Positions 33,989 to 42,203 of a stretch of DNA of 64,000 nt are shown one piece after another (positions within the stretch are counted from its first letter, which is position 1; the number at the start of each line of letters is the position of its first letter). The stretch lies in contig JBCCRM010000021.1 in NCBI GenBank assembly GCA_039513195.1, positions 1 through 64,000 of the forward strand, in the 5' to 3' direction. Made by a program: the position numbers and the translations under genes. A model generated the notes under the pieces. It saw nothing but the letters and a program-made list of their open reading frames with translations. It was not told the origin of the DNA and did not search any database. Source of the DNA: Thermohalobaculum sp039513195 (GTDB lineage Bacteria > Pseudomonadota > Alphaproteobacteria > Rhodobacterales > Rhodobacteraceae).

Positions 33989-34969
33989 ATGAGCTTCATC
34001 GTCCAACCCGCCCCGCCCGCGCGCCCAAATCGATGCCAATTGTTCGGCCCTGGCTCCCGCCCGGCGCTGTTCGAGAAGATGGCGGCCTCGGCGGCGGATG
34101 TGGTGAACCTGGACCTGGAAGATGCAGTTGCGCCCGACGACAAGGAGCAAGCGCGCAAGAACATCGTCGAGGCGATCAACGACATCGATTGGGGCAGCAA
34201 GACGGTCAGCGTGCGGATCAACGGCCTAGACACCCCCTATTGGGTGCGGGACGTGGTCGACCTAATGGAACAGACCCATGGCCGGCTCGATCTGATCATG
34301 ATCCCGAAAGCGGGTAACGCGAAGGATGTCTATACGGTGGACGCCATCGTCTCGGCCATCGAGGCTCAGAAGGGCGCCAAGAAACGTCTCGGCCTGGAGG
34401 TGATCATCGAGACCGCGGCCGGCCTGGCCCATGTCGAGGAGATTGCGGCCTCGAGCCCGCGGATGGAGGCGATGAGCATCGGTCCTGCCGATTACGCGGC
34501 TTTCATGGGCATGCAGACAACAGCCATCGGAGGTACGCAGGAGAACTACCATATGATCGGCGATCCGCAGGAGGATGCGCCGCGCCCGATCCATTACGCC
34601 GATCCATGGCATTACCCCACGGTCGCCATTGTGGCCGCCTGCCGCACCCACGGTGTGCTGCCAGTCGATGGGCCGTTCGGCGATTTCTCGGACCCCGATG
34701 GGTTCAAGGCGCAGGCGTTGCGGTCGGCCACGCTGGGCATGGTCGGCAAATGGGCGATCCACCCGAGCCAGATTGCGCTCGCGAACGAGGTCTTTACCCC
34801 GTCCGACGCAGCAGTCACCAAGGCAAAGCGGATCATAGAGGCGATGGCCGAGGCCGAGAAACAGGGTGCCGGCGCCGTCACGCTCGACGGCAAACTCATC
34901 GACCTCGCCTCGATCCGCCAGGCGCAGGTAGTCGTTAAGCAAGCGGAGTTGATCGCCGACAATGCCTGA
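33989..34969 (+). CDS. mcl1: L-malyl-CoA / beta-methylmalyl-CoA lyase
   Basis: The 326-residue cytosolic protein belongs to the CitE-like lyase family, with NRCQLFGPGSRPALFEKM, the metal and CoA-binding VVNLDLEDAVAPDD, LGLEVIIETAAGL and GKWAIHPSQI. These are the Mcl hallmarks. It reversibly cleaves malyl-CoA to glyoxylate and acetyl-CoA (and methylmalyl-CoA to glyoxylate and propionyl-CoA). These steps belong to the ethylmalonyl-CoA pathway or serine cycle. Length and motifs match Rhodobacter Mcl1. The ATG follows CAGGAGATCG. It converges with the protease gene 27 bases away. Confidence 0.9.
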   Translation: MSFIVQPAPPARPNRCQLFGPGSRPALFEKMAASAADVVNLDLEDAVAPDDKEQARKNIVEAINDIDWGSKTVSVRINGLDTPYWVRDVVDLMEQTHGRLDLIMIPKAGNAKDVYTVDAIVSAIEAQKGAKKRLGLEVIIETAAGLAHVEEIAASSPRMEAMSIGPADYAAFMGMQTTAIGGTQENYHMIGDPQEDAPRPIHYADPWHYPTVAIVAACRTHGVLPVDGPFGDFSDPDGFKAQALRSATLGMVGKWAIHPSQIALANEVFTPSDAAVTKAKRIIEAMAEAEKQGAGAVTLDGKLIDLASIRQAQVVVKQAELIADNA

Positions 34970-34996
34970 GGGGGCACTCCCGGCGCTAGAGCAGGA

Positions 34997-37033
34997 TCAG
35001 GCGAAGACGAAGTTTTCCTCGCCCAGCAGAGTGTCGACATTGCGAAGCACGATGCTGCCGCCGTCGCCGAGATCGATCATCAAGCTGGACCCTCGGTAAA
35101 GGGCGATGGAGAGGTCCGAGAAACTGGCTCCATCGGCGATCTGGATGGTGTCGATCCCGGTTTGGAAATCCGTGATCACGTCCGCACCGCCGTCGGCGCC
35201 GAAAATGAATCGGTCGGCCCCGCCGCCTCCGGTCAGGAAGTCTCGCCCGTCCCGCCCGTTCAGGGTGTCGTCGCCTCCCCGGCCGATCAGTCGGTTGGTG
35301 CCTGCATCCCCGAACAATAGGTCGCCCTGTCGCGATCCAACTGCGCCTTCGACCCCGGAATAGGTGTCGCCGGCAGCGTCGTTGCGAAAGCCGCGACCAG
35401 CGGCGAGGTCGACACGCACGCCGATGGCGGCATTGTCGTATCGGGCGAGGTCGATCCCAGCACCGCCATCGATTTGGTCTGCACCCGCGCCGCCGATTAG
35501 CCAGTCGTTGCCGCCGCCACCGGAGAGTTGGTCATCCCCCGCGCCGCCGTCGAGCCAGTCGCGCCCGGCGCCACCGTCGAGCCCATCTTCGCCACCGCCG
35601 CCATAGATCCGGTCGTCACCCCCCGCGCCGGAGATTTGGTCGTCGCCGCCGACGCCTTTGATTACGTCATTGGTGCGGCTGCCAGAGATGAAGTCGCCAT
35701 GATCGCTGCCGACCGCGCGCTCTATACCTTGGAAGATGTCGCCTTCGGCCCATCCCCCATCGCCGGTGCCGCTGGCGAGGTCGAAGGACACGCCCTCGGT
35801 CGCTTTGCGGTAATTGATGAAATCGACCCCGTCGCCGCCGAACAGCCGGTCGGCGCCGCGTCCGCCGTCTAGGACGTCGTTGCCCCGACCGCCGAACAGG
35901 TCGTCGTCTCCGGCGCCGCCGCGGAGAATGTTGCGGACATCATTGCCGAAGAGAAGATCGTCGCCCCCGCCTGCGGTCGCATTCTCGATCACCGCCCCGG
36001 GCGCTATGGCAAGGTTTTGGGATAGATGGCCGACCGAGGACAGGCCGCCTTCTGCCAGGTCGATCTCTTGGTCCATGTTCCAGCGGGAGACATTGATGGT
36101 GTCGATGCCACCGGCGTCCCAGATGGCCACCACCGGATTAATGTTGATGGTGAAATCGAACGCGTCACGGTCTGCATTGCTGCCAAAGCCATAGACGGTG
36201 TTGCCTGTTCGGGTTGTCATATCGGCGCCATAGAGCGACTGAACAGCGACAATGTCGTTCAGAAGCGGTGTTGCCGCGAAGGACCGGCCCTGGGTACCCA
36301 GGTGATCGGCGCCAGAGCCATTGGCTTGAGCGTCAAAATAGGACATGAGCGTGAAGGCGCGCGTGTCCTGGAAATGGGTCGCGTCACGGGTATAGCTCGC
36401 CGATCCGTTGTACTGCCCCGGATGGGTCAGGCCGAGCGTGTGCCCGATCTCGTGGAGGTAGGTGAGGACGCCATAGCCGCCGAGGTACAGGTCGCTATCC
36501 TCGTCATGGGTCCACCAGGTCGACCCCATCCAAGCCTGCGCGACCACCATGCTGTAGTCGGCGCGCTCGTTGCCGGCGAGACTGTAGTAATAGCGCGCAT
36601 AGGTACCGCCGCCGGTGTTGGAGGAGTAGTTGAAGGTGATGTCGGCGGTGGGATCGTCGGTTTCCTCCACCAGATCGATGTCGATCAAATCGTCCCAGAG
36701 CTGGAACGCCTCGCGCGCAGCAGCCTCTTGTGCTGCCGACATCGCGACGTAGCCGGTGTATTCGGCCGTGTTGACCGGACTGTCGGACGCGGCGCGACCC
36801 GTCCCGATCGAGAAGCTGACCTCGTCTTGGCGCCATGCGATGGAGCCGCGGCCGGCATCGGCGGTGGTTAGGGCGCGTACGATACCGGTCTGATCGTAGA
36901 CGGGTTTGGTGGGCGTGCCTTCTGACGCGATCTCCTCGGCCGTGGCGTCGGCTCTTCCGCCGAGCTCATCTTGATCGGGCGGACCTTGCCGGCAATGCGC
37001 GCAGGCGCAGCCGGCGGCATGGTTCGCGAACAT
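34997..37033 (-). CDS. Serralysin-type secreted metalloprotease with RTX repeats
   Basis: The 678-residue protein has the metzincin zinc motif HEIGHTLGLTHP (His 194, 198, 204) and the Met-turn LMSYF near 229. Glycine-rich nonapeptide RTX repeats (GGxGxDxLx) follow, in blocks at about 353-405, 445-525 and 570-605. A terminal region ending EENFVFA matches the C-terminal type I secretion signal. Such proteases bind calcium outside the cell. A short propeptide-like N-terminus carries Cys9, Cys11 and Cys14, unusual for this nearly Cys-free family. No type I secretion genes are adjacent. A 7-bp inverted repeat lies upstream at 37102-37127. Confidence 0.93.
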   Translation of the reverse strand: MFANHAAGCACAHCRQGPPDQDELGGRADATAEEIASEGTPTKPVYDQTGIVRALTTADAGRGSIAWRQDEVSFSIGTGRAASDSPVNTAEYTGYVAMSAAQEAAAREAFQLWDDLIDIDLVEETDDPTADITFNYSSNTGGGTYARYYYSLAGNERADYSMVVAQAWMGSTWWTHDEDSDLYLGGYGVLTYLHEIGHTLGLTHPGQYNGSASYTRDATHFQDTRAFTLMSYFDAQANGSGADHLGTQGRSFAATPLLNDIVAVQSLYGADMTTRTGNTVYGFGSNADRDAFDFTININPVVAIWDAGGIDTINVSRWNMDQEIDLAEGGLSSVGHLSQNLAIAPGAVIENATAGGGDDLLFGNDVRNILRGGAGDDDLFGGRGNDVLDGGRGADRLFGGDGVDFINYRKATEGVSFDLASGTGDGGWAEGDIFQGIERAVGSDHGDFISGSRTNDVIKGVGGDDQISGAGGDDRIYGGGGEDGLDGGAGRDWLDGGAGDDQLSGGGGNDWLIGGAGADQIDGGAGIDLARYDNAAIGVRVDLAAGRGFRNDAAGDTYSGVEGAVGSRQGDLLFGDAGTNRLIGRGGDDTLNGRDGRDFLTGGGGADRFIFGADGGADVITDFQTGIDTIQIADGASFSDLSIALYRGSSLMIDLGDGGSIVLRNVDTLLGEENFVFA

Positions 37034-37263
37034 GGCACGATTCCTTGAACTAAACGCGTGCCGGATCGTCCAGGCACATTATGGAAACTTGATGACGAGA
37101 TTGAAGAGTACTGGCTAAACCTCTTCACTCGCTTAAGTATTGTGATGAATAGAGATGGTTGATTAAGCATTGCATTCTGTCGCCCGATAGCCCAAATCAG
37201 CGACTGAGGGCAGCGTGGTCGGGCGAGTGCTTACAACCGCTGCGGGCAGACCTTGGGACGCGG

Positions 37264-38223
37264 ATGCAGAATTATCTCGATTTCGAAAAGGGCTTGGCTG
37301 AGTTGCAGGGGAAGGCGACGGAGCTTCGGGCGATGGCCCGGCAGGACCCGAGTCTTAACGTCGAGGGGGAAGCGGACACGCTTGAGGCGCGGGCCGAGGA
37401 GATGCTGCGCGAGCTCTACGAGGATCTCTCGCCCTGGAGGAAGTGCCAGGTGGCACGGCATCCGGACCGCCCCCATGCCCTCGACTATGTGCGGGCGCTG
37501 TTCACCGAGTTCACGCCCCTGGCGGGGGATCGGAACTTTGCCGAGGACCATGCGGTGGTCGGCGGCCTCGCCCGGTTCAACGACCGTCCGGTGGTCGTTA
37601 TGGGTCAGGAAAAGGGGGCGAACACCCGCAGCCGCTTGGAGCGCAATTTCGGCATGGCTCGGCCCGAGGGCTATCGCAAGGCGGTGCGGCTCATGGATCT
37701 GGCCGACCGGTTCGGCTTGCCGGTGATCACGCTGGTGGACACGCCTGGGGCCTATCCCGGCAAGGGCGCGGAGGAGCGCGGTCAGGCGGAGGCGATTGCC
37801 AGGGCGACGGAGAAATGCCTAGCGCTCGGCGTGCCGCTGGTGGCGGTGGTGATCGGCGAGGGGGGCTCCGGCGGTGCGGTGGCCTTCGCGACCGCCAACA
37901 AGGTAGTGATGCTGGAGCATGCGATCTATTCGGTGATCTCGCCGGAGGGCTGCGCCTCGATCCTTTGGAAGGATGCCGAGAAGATGCGAGAGGCGGCGCA
38001 GGCGCTCCGCCTCACGGCGCAGGATTTACTGGCGCTGGGGGTCGTGGACATGATCGTCTCGGAGCCCTTAGGCGGGGCGCAACGGAACCCAGACGCGGCG
38101 ATGGCCAGCGTCGGCCATGCGATCGAGCATATGCTCGGTGCCCTCGCAGACCAGACGCCTGAGGCGCTGCGCAATGGGCGTCGCGACAAGTTCCTGCAGA
38201 TGGGGACGAAAAGCCTCGCCTGA
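37264..38223 (+). CDS. accA: Acetyl-CoA carboxylase carboxyltransferase subunit alpha
   Basis: The 319-residue subunit joins AccD to move the carboxyl group from biotin to acetyl-CoA, the first step of fatty acid synthesis. It starts MQNYLDFEKGLAEL (N-terminal helix typical of AccA). The core motifs are DRNFAEDHAVVGGLAR, TLVDTPGAYPGKGAEERGQ, VVIGEGGSGGAVA and SVISPEGCASILWKD. The family start is chosen; the frame is open 35 codons upstream without support. Other acc genes are not in the window, as is usual. Confidence 0.96.
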   Translation: MQNYLDFEKGLAELQGKATELRAMARQDPSLNVEGEADTLEARAEEMLRELYEDLSPWRKCQVARHPDRPHALDYVRALFTEFTPLAGDRNFAEDHAVVGGLARFNDRPVVVMGQEKGANTRSRLERNFGMARPEGYRKAVRLMDLADRFGLPVITLVDTPGAYPGKGAEERGQAEAIARATEKCLALGVPLVAVVIGEGGSGGAVAFATANKVVMLEHAIYSVISPEGCASILWKDAEKMREAAQALRLTAQDLLALGVVDMIVSEPLGGAQRNPDAAMASVGHAIEHMLGALADQTPEALRNGRRDKFLQMGTKSLA

Positions 38224-38285
38224 CGAGGCTGGCTGCGGGAACGATGCGGAATCGCGAGCGGGGCGGGCCCCGGATGTGAATTAAA

Positions 38286-38313
38286 GGGGGCGGGGGGGCC
38301 CCCGGCCGCCCCC
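38286..38313. terminator. G/C-only hairpin between convergent genes
   Basis: GGGGGCGG and CCGCCCCC (38286-38293 with 38306-38313) flank a core containing GGGGGCCCCC. It separates accA from the convergent acyltransferase. On the minus strand three T residues follow, so it may be a weak bidirectional terminator. Confidence 0.45.
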
Positions 38314-38510
38314 GCGCGGGCGCCTCGCGCCGCTGCGCTTGCGCATTTGGCAAAGCCCTGGCAAGGCGACCGAAAGGACCACCAGGGGCGGTCTTGGCCG
38401 AGGAGCTCAAAGTTTTGGATCGCTTCAAAGGAAAGCCGGTCTGGCGCCCGGTCGCGGCCCGCTGCGACCGTTGGCCCGGCGCCGGTCTTCGACCCTTCGG
38501 ATAAACGTGA

Positions 38511-39236
38511 TCAGGTCTTTAGTCCTGTCGAGGCTTCGGCTCCCAGACGGTCCGAGGCGGCTTCGACCTCCGCCTCGATCCGCGCCATAAGGGTCGCACC
38601 TTGCGCGTCGGGGGGCAGGCGACCCAGGAATTCGACCACGGCGCGGCCCGGATGGCGCAGAACGCCGCGGCGGGGCCAAAACCAGCCGGCATTGGTCGCG
38701 GCCAAGGCAACCGGCAAACCGGTGCGCTGAGCGATCAGGGCTGCCCCGCGGCGGTAGGGCCGGACCTCGCCCGGCGGCACCCGAGTGCCTTGCGGATAGA
38801 TCACAATCTGCCCGTCGTAGCGCCCCTGCGCCTCGGCCGCATGGGCCATCCGTTCGCCCTGGCCCTTGCCTGCCCGGTCGACCACGATGGTTCCGAGGCG
38901 CCATGTGTAGAGACCGAAGATCGGCGCCCAAAGGAGCGAGCGCTTCATCACGAAGGTAGGGCGCGGGAGGGCCGCGAAGAGCATCAGGACGTCGAGGAGC
39001 GATTGATGCTTTGCCGCCACCAACACCGGGTCGGATGGCACGGCGCCGCGAATCTCCGTCTCGATGCCGCAGAACAGCCAGGCGAGGCGGAAGACGAGCC
39101 GACAGTAAAGCTTCATCCACGCATAGGTGAGATCGCGCGACCACAGGAGCAGCGGCAGGCCGAGCACGCCCATGAGCAGCATCAACGCATAGATGACGGC
39201 GACGAAGACCAGAGAGCGCACCCAAAGCCCGATCAT
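38511..39236 (-). CDS. 1-acyl-sn-glycerol-3-phosphate acyltransferase (PlsC-like)
   Basis: The 241-residue membrane-associated enzyme adds the second acyl chain to lysophosphatidic acid. It has an N-terminal hydrophobic helix (about 5-30), the catalytic HX4D motif in AAKHQSLLDVLML, and a PQGTRVPPGE motif, a variant of FPEGTR. Two further blocks (TFVMKRSLLW and LPVALAATNAG) complete the family pattern. ATG overlaps the ftsX stop (ATGA), tying lipid synthesis to the divisome transporter genes. Confidence 0.9.
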   Translation of the reverse strand: MIGLWVRSLVFVAVIYALMLLMGVLGLPLLLWSRDLTYAWMKLYCRLVFRLAWLFCGIETEIRGAVPSDPVLVAAKHQSLLDVLMLFAALPRPTFVMKRSLLWAPIFGLYTWRLGTIVVDRAGKGQGERMAHAAEAQGRYDGQIVIYPQGTRVPPGEVRPYRRGAALIAQRTGLPVALAATNAGWFWPRRGVLRHPGRAVVEFLGRLPPDAQGATLMARIEAEVEAASDRLGAEASTGLKT

Positions 39237-40129
39237 GGCAGCCGGCGCAGCATCGCGGATGCGGCGATACGAGCGGTCGCCCAGGTCACGGCCCCTGCGG
39301 CGAGCGCTATGGCGCCGGCGAGCATCGCCCCGCCCGCGAGGCTCGGCTGCAGCGACCCGGCTCCGTCCGGGCCCGGCAGCGGTGTCGGTAAGAGGCGCAG
39401 GGCCGCCAGGCCCAAAACGGCGCCAAGGAACGCTCCGATCGCGGCGAGGAGGGTCAGCCGACCGACCAGGGCGCCGGTGATGTGGCGATCCTCGCCGCCG
39501 AGGAGCCGGAGGAGTTTGAGCGTCCCGGCATGGCTGGCGAGGCTTGCTTTCGCGGCAAGGCCGATCATTGCGCCTGCGGCGATGGAGATCAGCGCAGTCG
39601 CGATCCATGCTAGCCGCCCAAGGCCATCTGCCGCCGCAAGCGCCGGTGCCCGCCAGGCGCCATGCCCATCATAGCGAGCGCCGGGCACAGCGAGGGCGAG
39701 CCTTGTCTGCACCTGCGCCGGATCGGGGCCGCCATCGTGGAGGAGCACATCGGCAACCAATGGCACCGGCAGCGCGTCGAGCGGCGCCCCTTCGCCGAGC
39801 CACGGTGTGAGAAGCTCGGCCTGCGCGTCGTCGCTTAGTGGTTCTACCGCCGCGATGCCCGCCATGTCTCGCAGGAGCGTCGCCGCCGCCTCCATCCGCT
39901 CCGGCTGGGTCGCCTTGGGCGGTGCGATCCAGAGCGTGGCGCGGCGGGCGAGGTCGTCTCGCCAGCTCTCGCTTAGCGCCGCGGCACCGAGGCCCACACT
40001 GACCGACAGGATCGCAAGGAACCCCATCGAGGCCGCCGCGCCGGCCGCCAGCCAGACGGTCCAGCCGGTGGCCGGCATTGCCGGCGGGTAGCGATTGCCC
40101 AGAGCGGCGTCCAACCAGACCCGGATCAC
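39233..40129 (-). CDS. ftsX: Cell division protein FtsX
   Basis: The 298-residue membrane protein has four helices (about 27-52, 173-193, 217-245 and 265-290) with a large periplasmic loop between the first two, the FtsX layout. With FtsE it forms a type VII ABC-like complex that signals to peptidoglycan hydrolases during division. Sequence conservation is low, as usual in alphaproteobacteria; the gene order after ftsE secures the call. ATGA overlaps occur on both sides. Confidence 0.85.
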   Translation of the reverse strand: MIRVWLDAALGNRYPPAMPATGWTVWLAAGAAASMGFLAILSVSVGLGAAALSESWRDDLARRATLWIAPPKATQPERMEAAATLLRDMAGIAAVEPLSDDAQAELLTPWLGEGAPLDALPVPLVADVLLHDGGPDPAQVQTRLALAVPGARYDGHGAWRAPALAAADGLGRLAWIATALISIAAGAMIGLAAKASLASHAGTLKLLRLLGGEDRHITGALVGRLTLLAAIGAFLGAVLGLAALRLLPTPLPGPDGAGSLQPSLAGGAMLAGAIALAAGAVTWATARIAASAMLRRLP

Positions 40130-40803
40130 AGGTCGCTCGCGCCTTGCGAAAGCGTGCCCTGGCCGAGCCGCAGGACGCGGGCCGCCACCTGACCCTTCAC
40201 CGACCGCACCAGGCCTAGGTCATGGGTCGCGACCAGGACCGTTTTTCCCTGACGGTTCAGCTCTGTCAAAAGCCGCATCAGTTTACCGGCCATCTCCGGA
40301 TCGACATTGCCTGTCGGTTCGTCTGCCAGGATCAGATCCGGCGCATTGATCACGGCGCGGGCGATTGCCGTGCGTTGCTTCTCGCCGGCGGAGAGTTCCG
40401 GCGGCCGGGCATCGCCGCGGTTGGCCAGTCCGACCCAATCGAGGAGGTCGGACAAGTCCCTCTGGCGTTCTTCGGCTCGAAGACCCGCAATGCGCAACGG
40501 CACCACGACATTCTCAGCAACGCTGAGATGATCGAGCAGACGGAAATCCTGGAACACGATGCCAATCCGGCGGCGAAGTCTGCTGGTCGCCTGGCGATCC
40601 AGGCCAGCGGTAGGATCCCCGAACATCGATAGACTGCCTGCCGTGGGCCTGAGCTCCAACGACAGCAGTTGCAACAGGGTGGTCTTGCCCGCGCCGGACG
40701 GGCCGGTTAAGAAATTGAAAGTGCCGGGAACGAGGGACGCAGTTATGCGCGTGAGGATCGGTCGCCCGTCGTAGTTGAACCCCACTTCGTCCAGCGACAC
40801 CAC
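40126..40803 (-). CDS. ftsE: Cell division ATP-binding protein FtsE
   Basis: The protein (225 residues from this GTG) is the ATPase of FtsEX. Walker A is TGPSGAGKTTLL, the signature LSAGEKQR is a variant of LSGGEQQR, Walker B is LILADEPTGNVD and the switch His is in VATHD. GTG is chosen for the GGGGGCG site seven bases before it and the family length near 225. The frame is open to another GTG at 40899 that lacks a site. It is divergent from the zinc-finger gene. Confidence 0.92.
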   Translation of the reverse strand: MVSLDEVGFNYDGRPILTRITASLVPGTFNFLTGPSGAGKTTLLQLLSLELRPTAGSLSMFGDPTAGLDRQATSRLRRRIGIVFQDFRLLDHLSVAENVVVPLRIAGLRAEERQRDLSDLLDWVGLANRGDARPPELSAGEKQRTAIARAVINAPDLILADEPTGNVDPEMAGKLMRLLTELNRQGKTVLVATHDLGLVRSVKGQVAARVLRLGQGTLSQGASDL

Positions 40804-40948
40804 TGCTTCGCCCCCGTCTGACCCGGCCTGACGGTGCACATTCACGGTCTGTTTGACAACCGTGGATAGCGTAGCGGTGCTTGGCGGCGGCTGATGCACC
40901 GTCTATAGGAAGACACGGAAGGTCCCGCCAGAAGGGGGAGAACGCAGC

Positions 40949-42136
40949 GTGAGTGAAATCGTCTGCCCATCGTGCAGAGCACGCTATCAGATCCCACCGA
41001 GCATGATCGGCCCGGACGGGCGTGTTGTGAAGTGTTCGTCCTGCGGCCATCGGTGGCGGGCACATCCTGAGGTTGCCGAGGCTGCGCCCCAGACAGATTT
41101 GAATGCACCGATGCCTGGGGCGTCTGCGGGACTCGCGGGGCCGCCTGCGCAGCCCTACCCAGCGGCACAATCGCCTGTCCCGCCGCTGCCGGAGCCGCCC
41201 CAGGCGGCGGTGCAGAAGCCTCTGCCGGAGGAGCCCCCTTTTCCCCCGCAGCCGCCTTATCCGGACCGCGGTGGCAATGCATCGCCTTTCCCGGGGCAAC
41301 CCCAAGCGACACCGCAGCCGTCGGCGTCGCAGCTTCATCCCTTGCCCGGGCAAACGGACGATGCGCTGCGCGAGCACTTAGCCGGGTCCGCACCGGTGGC
41401 CGACGATCGCAAGCGCGTGACGCCTTTGCGCGCCGTGCCCGATCCGGGCCCTGGAGAGAACCGGATCCTCGGCGGCAATCTGGGCGAGGATGACGACGAT
41501 CTGCTCGGGCCGGACGACTACGACCGGGCGGCGCCGGCGGCCTTTTCCGATGGTCGGGTGGAGCCGGAACCTCCCAGCTCGGGCCAGAAGTCGAACCAGG
41601 AGACGCTGCAAGAGGAGCGTCTCGCACAGATGGTCGAAATCCGCGCGATGCTGGACGACCTGCAGCGCTCGCGCGGGAAGGGTGAGCCGGGCGGCCCGCC
41701 TGCGCTGCCCGAGCCGGAGGGTGGTAGTGCCGACCGGCCCCTGTCACGTCGTGGAAAGAACCGGGAGCTGGACGAGGTCGATCCTCTGCGGGAGAAGCTG
41801 GCCAACCGTCCGGCGAAGGCGGAGGGCGGCAAAAAGCCGCCGGGAGATACCCGCAAGTCGTTGATGAAGCGCCATCAGAAACGGGCGAAGCAGCGTAAGA
41901 TCGCCGATGCACGGAAAGGGCCGAGCGCATTTTCCACCGGGCTCATGCTGATTGTCATGATCGCGGCGGTGATGACCGGCGTTTACGTTCTGCATCCGCA
42001 GATCATAGAGCGTCTCCCGGGCACCGAGGCTGCGATGCGGGACTATGTCGCCAGCATCGACAATCTGCGCGGCTCGGTGGCTGAAAGTTATTCAGGCCTG
42101 ATCGCCTGGGTCGGGGAACGGCTCGAAAACCTCTGA
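40949..42136 (+). CDS. MJ0042-type zinc-finger, proline-rich, single-span membrane protein
   Basis: The 395-residue protein has an N-terminal zinc ribbon (CPSCRARYQIPP, CSSCGHRW; four Cys). Next are a Pro-rich linker (about 50-140), an acidic and then basic region with predicted coiled stretches, and one hydrophobic helix near residues 331-350 with a short C-terminal tail. Similar proteins in alphaproteobacteria sit next to ftsE, as here, but their function is not known. GTG start follows GAAGGGGGAG. Confidence 0.8.
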   Translation: MSEIVCPSCRARYQIPPSMIGPDGRVVKCSSCGHRWRAHPEVAEAAPQTDLNAPMPGASAGLAGPPAQPYPAAQSPVPPLPEPPQAAVQKPLPEEPPFPPQPPYPDRGGNASPFPGQPQATPQPSASQLHPLPGQTDDALREHLAGSAPVADDRKRVTPLRAVPDPGPGENRILGGNLGEDDDDLLGPDDYDRAAPAAFSDGRVEPEPPSSGQKSNQETLQEERLAQMVEIRAMLDDLQRSRGKGEPGGPPALPEPEGGSADRPLSRRGKNRELDEVDPLREKLANRPAKAEGGKKPPGDTRKSLMKRHQKRAKQRKIADARKGPSAFSTGLMLIVMIAAVMTGVYVLHPQIIERLPGTEAAMRDYVASIDNLRGSVAESYSGLIAWVGERLENL

Positions 42137-42169
42137 CGCGTTTCGAACAGATACAGCATTGCTCGGCGA

Positions 42170-42194
42170 GCGCGGTGTTTCCATTCCACCGCGC
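42170..42194. terminator. Hairpin between convergent zinc-finger and DUF4175 genes
   Basis: GCGCGGTG (42170-42177) pairs with CACCGCGC (42187-42194) around a 9-base loop. It sits 33 bases after one stop and 9 bases after the other gene's end. A bidirectional terminator is likely, although a T tract is lacking. Confidence 0.5.
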
Positions 42195-42203
42195 GTGCCG
42201 TTG

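Noticed and set aside
35150..35950. Short repeated units that resemble a tandem repeat or CRISPR-like array
   Set aside because: They are codons for RTX nonapeptide repeats in the protease, with a 27-base period and no spacer/repeat pattern.
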